Assembly (NCBI GenBank): GCA_949361645.1
Contig: OX442419.1
Coordinates: 3,135,459-3,199,458, forward strand
Origin: Spongilla lacustris
Taxonomy: Eukaryota > Porifera > Demospongiae > Spongillida > Spongillidae
Direction: 5' to 3'
DNA length: 64,000 nucleotides
Numbering within the stretch: position 1 is the stretch's first letter; every line of letters starts with the position of its first letter. The translations under genes and the position numbers were made by a program. This document shows, one piece after another, positions 59,795 to 64,000 of the stretch. The notes beneath the pieces were generated by a model. That model saw only the letters and a program-made list of their open reading frames with translations. It was not told where the DNA came from and ran no database searches.

Positions 59795-60450
59795 ACAGTT
59801 AACGACAAAATGAGCCTTCGTATTATATATAAAATGTTATAAAATTCCCTTATGTTTGAATCGCTATAACTTCCGGACGGTTAAAGTTATATCGACTTTC
59901 TATTTTCAAAACTTCATGCTACACCAGTAAAATACATTTTGGGGTCTTATAATTGCTCCGTGCCATTATTGCAGCGTCCGATACCCTCCCGGGTTCATAC
60001 TCGCCATAACTTTCGGTAGAAGTAGTCAAATCGCTTCAAATTCGGTTTGTAGGCAGAGAGGTCCGATACCTATGGAATTGTTCTGTTCGTTAATTTTCAT
60101 GTCATCCGTTACGGAGATACAGTTGAACAAACTACGCCGTGCACATTTTCGCGCTCGATTCGCGCCGATGATTTGAGCAAATTGCAACGTATGGGGAGGC
60201 GGGGACTAAAACTATGGCACGATTCAAGTGGGAAAATGTGGACGTTGTTTGTTATACTGGCACGGGACCTAAAAAATGGTTTAGTATGAAGTGTTGAAAA
60301 TAGGATGCTGATAGCTTTAACCGTTCGGAAGGTATAGCGATTCAAACATAAGGGAATTTAATGACATTATACATGTATATACATGTATATTCATTTTATT
60401 ATAATTATAATGATATACGAAGGCTCATTTTGTCGTGAACTGTCACATAT
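59795..60450. mobile_element. Inverted-repeat element, about 0.65 kb
   Basis: Left arm from GACAAAATGAGCCTTCGTAT and CCCTTATGTTTGAATCGCTA to CTATTTTCAAAACTTCAT. The right arm (60284-60450) carries the reverse complement, ending ATACGAAGGCTCATTTTGTC. Internal parts are also inversely related (CCGTGCCA/TGGCACG). No transposase: a MITE or fold-back element. Confidence 0.75.
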
Positions 60451-60845
60451 ATAATTTGTATAATATATAATTATAATTGTAATTATATTTCTACTATGTC
60501 CACATGTCCTTGAGAGAGTTTATTGTCTGTGTGATGTCTTCACTGTGATCCTGCTACTTGACTTTCAGTCATCTCTTCTGAGTTCCAGATCACAAGTGAG
60601 GGTTACGCATGGTTGTCACTGAATATCCCTATGCATTGGATCCATCCCATGCATGCAATGAAATATGGATCCAAGGCACATGGGATGTGTCCTTGGATCC
60701 ATCCCATGCCTTGGATCAGTAATCCATCCCACGCTTTACAATATATTGATGATACAATAATGTAATTTAAAAATACAAAAGTATTTTTCCATGCATGAAT
60801 ATCGGTTGTCAAGGAGCAATTAATCACATGTTCAACTGTACATTG
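60451..60845. other. 3' flank of RasGEF B
   Basis: Contains direct and inverted copies of TGGATCCATCCCATGC (60647-60735). Probably the 3' UTR of the minus-strand gene. Confidence 0.4.
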
Positions 60846-63720
60846 CTACAAAATGGACATGCTACTTCCAATACGCACTGATTTACTTCTCCAGGTGAAA
60901 TGGCCTCCCTGCCCCAATTCAGGTGTACTTTCACAAGGATTTAGTTCATCACTTGAAGTCTGTTGCATGCTCCGTTGGGGCTCCCTCTGATACGATAACG
61001 CATAGTTCTCTGTCTCAGTGTTGCAGTGGTAATTTTTAATAAGACTTCTAATGTCTTCTCTCCCTTGCATGCCAATGCCACACCCCAGGGAGCAGATCTG
61101 GTACCTCCGTAAAAGTGTCTTAGGGTTGCTGAACCATGGGTCCACACTGTCCTCCTGAACAGCGTTCCGGCGCCTTTCCAGTTTACCAGCTAGTTTAGCA
61201 CAAACTGGGCATGTTGAATCTTGTAAGGCACCGCAGTCATGATGAGTGGTGCACTTGGAACATGGGATTTCCTCAGAATCACTACACTCATTTTCAGACT
61301 TTGTACTGTACGGCTTGGCATGCCACTGGTGAGTTGGTGGGGCAATTTCGTCAAAGTCGATAACATTAATACTGCTGACTGAACAAGCTCTGAATTTGGA
61401 GATGCTAGCAGAATGGCTCTCATCGTCACTGCTGTTGCAGACAGTTCTTTTGATAGAATAAAGTCCAGAGTCCCCAGACCTACAAAACTGATCATCATCT
61501 GGTGTACTTGGACGAGGGCTGCTGATTCCTGACTCGGGACTGAGGCTGCTGGTACTTGATGACAAGTTTGGCGGCAAGCCAATTTGTGAGTATGAAGAGC
61601 TCAAAAGGTGGTCCTCGCACTCGCTGATATTGCTGGTGCTACCCTCAACCATGTGAAGTGCAGAGTCTGAGAGCCTATCATGCATTGCCTCACCCAGTAT
61701 GGCTGCAGGACCCAGGCTGCCAAGGCTTATAGACACATTTGGTGAAGCCAAGTGAATATCTGTAATTTCACTATGGTGCTGAGAGTCAAGCAATTCTTCA
61801 CTATGGCATTTTACTGTTAAGCGTGAGTGGGAAAAGACGGGGGTAGAGTACCGCGATGAGGTACGAAGACTGCCAGAGGGACAGCTGGCAGTGCCTGCTG
61901 CATTATGGGTGGAGGCGTAGTGATGGTCGAGGGGTAAAGAAGCACTCTTATTGACATTCACCCTTTCTCCTGAGCTGAAGGTAGGAAATAAGACACCCTT
62001 TGGGCACTCATTGTTCTGAATTTCAGCATTAAATGATGTCGTCACCTCGTTGTATGAGTAACTGAGGGTGGGAATAGTTCCTTTCGGACTGCTTAGGGTG
62101 GTACCACTTTTGATTGAATAGTTAAAGTCATTTCTACATCCGTTTGGACAGCTGAATGTTGTATTTAAAACTTTGTAAGGTGAATCGCTTAGGGTTGTGC
62201 AAGACAAGAGAACTTTGTAGCGCTTTAAAATGGCTCCCTTCCTTCTCATCCCCCTACTATCCCGCATCTTCTGGATGCAGGTGTGGTGGACAACTTGGGT
62301 GAGAAAAAATCCCAAGTATGGCACAAATGGAACATTGTTTTGGAGGTCCTTATATATTGCCCTGTGGTACAGAATACAGTTTTCCTCTTCTGCCATCAGA
62401 GTGCTCAGCTTGTGAAATGTCCTGAATTGGGCGAAACAGAAAGGTTAGTACAGTTTTCTGCACCTCATCTGTTATCTGCGGCTATTCATGACACACTAAC
62501 ACACACAGACCACGTAAATAAGCTTAGCTGCAGTTCTAAGTACATGTATTGTATTCTGTTACAGTACAGTGTAACGGACGAAAATAGGGCAGGGAAGCCT
62601 TACAATTAAACCACAAATTTTAACGATTTCTTCCCTTACATGTATAGAGGAAACCATAAATAAAATGGAGTTCAAGGAATTACATGTATATAAACTAGGG
62701 ATCAATTACCTTACACCACAAACACACACGCACACTCACACACATACCACACATAACACCCACACCACACACAACACACATAAAACCCACTCCAACATAC
62801 ACCCAACACATACATGAACACTCCCATAACAAATACCCAACACACACCCAGTACACACCCAGTACACACACACAACACACACACACATAAGCACTGTACA
62901 TACCACATATATACATGTGCATGCATGCATACAATATATATACTCCCACACATCCTTGTAAATGCATACCCACAGATTTACTACTCACTTTAATTTTGAA
63001 GATGGCACCTTCTTCCAGGTTTTCTTCAGTCTGTACACAGGTGTGCACTGAAGACCAGCTAACACTGCCTTCAGGGAGTGATAGTTCTTGAGCTTATGGC
63101 ATGCCTTTGCAAGCTGATGCCAAAAATAAATAAATTACATTGAATGGCCATAATACGAATTGAAATTCATTCCCTGAGCATGCATGCATAGCCTTGCTTT
63201 GTTGTGCTATTCACCTACCTTGATGAATTTGGAGACGGCTTTAGCACGCCTCTGTGGCGTGGTCTCTGCCAAGATCTCAGTTGGAACCAACATAGTAAGA
63301 CTGTTGAAATGGTCGACCATGGCTGTGATATTTGGAGATATTTCCTCCTGTGCATGGGATGAAGGCAAGAGTATATGATGAATTGTATCAACATACATGA
63401 TTTTTTTGTATATGTGTGTGTGCGGATGGAGGCGCGAGTGCGCGCGCTTTTTCCCCCGAGGGATACGATATATTTATATGCGAACAGGCTTTACAGTGCA
63501 TGGCTATGCCATATTACATGTACGCCAACCAGGTGCTGGGGAAAGAGTGCAAAAAATCGTGTATAGCTTATTCTATTATTCAAAAGAACCTTACCTTGCG
63601 TTTGCCGGTCCAGGCTTCACCAGCAAGTTCTTCTGGAAGTATCTTCCGTAACAAAGAGGAGTCAATGAGAAGCAGTTCGGTCGCCACTTTCATGGGCGGC
63701 ATAATGTGTAGTTTTTGCAT
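60846..63720 (-). CDS. RasGEF protein with interrupted catalytic domain, paralog B
   Basis: Exons 63720-63595, 63347-63219, 63113-62989 and 62421-60846 join in phase to 651 residues. Starting at an ATG, it lacks paralog A's 360-residue head and opens almost at once into the RasGEF domain: LLIDSSLLRKILPEELAGEA, then [47 protein letters not shown] and PFVPYLGFFLTQV (158-170). About 385 residues of Ser-rich insert follow, holding a Cys/His cluster CSKC-THHDC-CPVC (514-534) that could bind zinc. The domain resumes at LLRRYQICSL (about 563) and ends NYALSYQREP (599-608), with a 43-residue tail. Exons 2 and 3 are 129 and 125 nt, exactly as in paralog A. GTP-loading activity is inferred from the family, and the catalytic hairpin is not recognisable. 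Confidence 0.85.
62700..62895 (+). repeat. CACA-rich tract in RasGEF B intron
   Basis: Imperfect ACACACCC/ACATAC steps; includes two CCCAGTACACA copies. Confidence 0.85.
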
Positions 63721-64000
63721 GATGCTAACCGATTGAAGTGCATGCGCGCTTTTCCAACGTCCTTTTATAGTTTAATTTGCAAGCAATCAATTAATGACGC
63801 GTTCCTTCTGCGTCACATCCGTTGCAATTTCGTTCCCACATTTTGTTCAGATCTAGTCGATGCTTACAATCAAATCTCAGCGCTAGCGCTCACAGTGGTA
63901 TACTCGTATGGCGCAGGAATAAGAAACGAATGAGGGATTTCATCAAGTGGCAAAGCTTTGTTTGCATTGCACGCGCACTTGTTCTTTAGCCTTAAGGCCT
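63721..64000. other. Upstream of RasGEF B
   Basis: Likely 5' UTR or promoter of the minus-strand gene. No TATA box is clear; the plus-strand frame at 63715-63933 is unsupported. Confidence 0.3.

Overview
This is a eukaryotic nuclear window. Genes are split by GT-AG introns and spaced kilobases apart, and between them lie microsatellites, minisatellites, fold-back repeats and decayed transposons; there is one 200-base N gap. The gene content (tandem ethanolamine kinases, RasGEF proteins, a dispanin-like membrane protein) and the relic set (RecQ-like helicases, tyrosine recombinases, DUF4371/hAT, Tc1/mariner) point to an invertebrate animal. A sponge or other early-branching metazoan is my best guess, from general impression rather than a diagnostic marker.

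Layout: 0-3 kb, a GC-rich hairpin repeat in two copies and a small transposon-derived reading frame. 4.8-6.3 kb (minus), the 3' half of a single-pass membrane protein. 7.75-8.36 kb (minus), a two-helix CD225/dispanin-like protein. 8.4-20.5 kb, a tandem duplication of about 5.4-6.5 kb; each unit carries a complete seven-exon ethanolamine kinase on the minus strand (361 and 359 codons), with every splice junction in phase. 20.8-29.5 kb, a transposon graveyard. 29.5-45.9 kb, mostly tandem repeats, with some exon-like islands, a large inverted repeat and a scrap of ethanolamine kinase exon. 46.0-51.6 kb (plus) and 60.8-63.7 kb (minus), two convergent paralogous RasGEF genes with matching exon boundaries. 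52.2-53.75 kb, a 19-bp satellite. 53.8-60.5 kb, transposon-like debris, GC hairpins, palindromes and poly(C) runs.

The two kinases would catalyse the first step of the CDP-ethanolamine (Kennedy) pathway. Both RasGEF proteins have a canonical first half of the catalytic domain and its terminal motif, but about 285 and 385 low-complexity residues sit where the catalytic helical hairpin is expected. Coordinates below come from reading splice signals and codon phase by eye. Copy numbers of long repeats are approximate.
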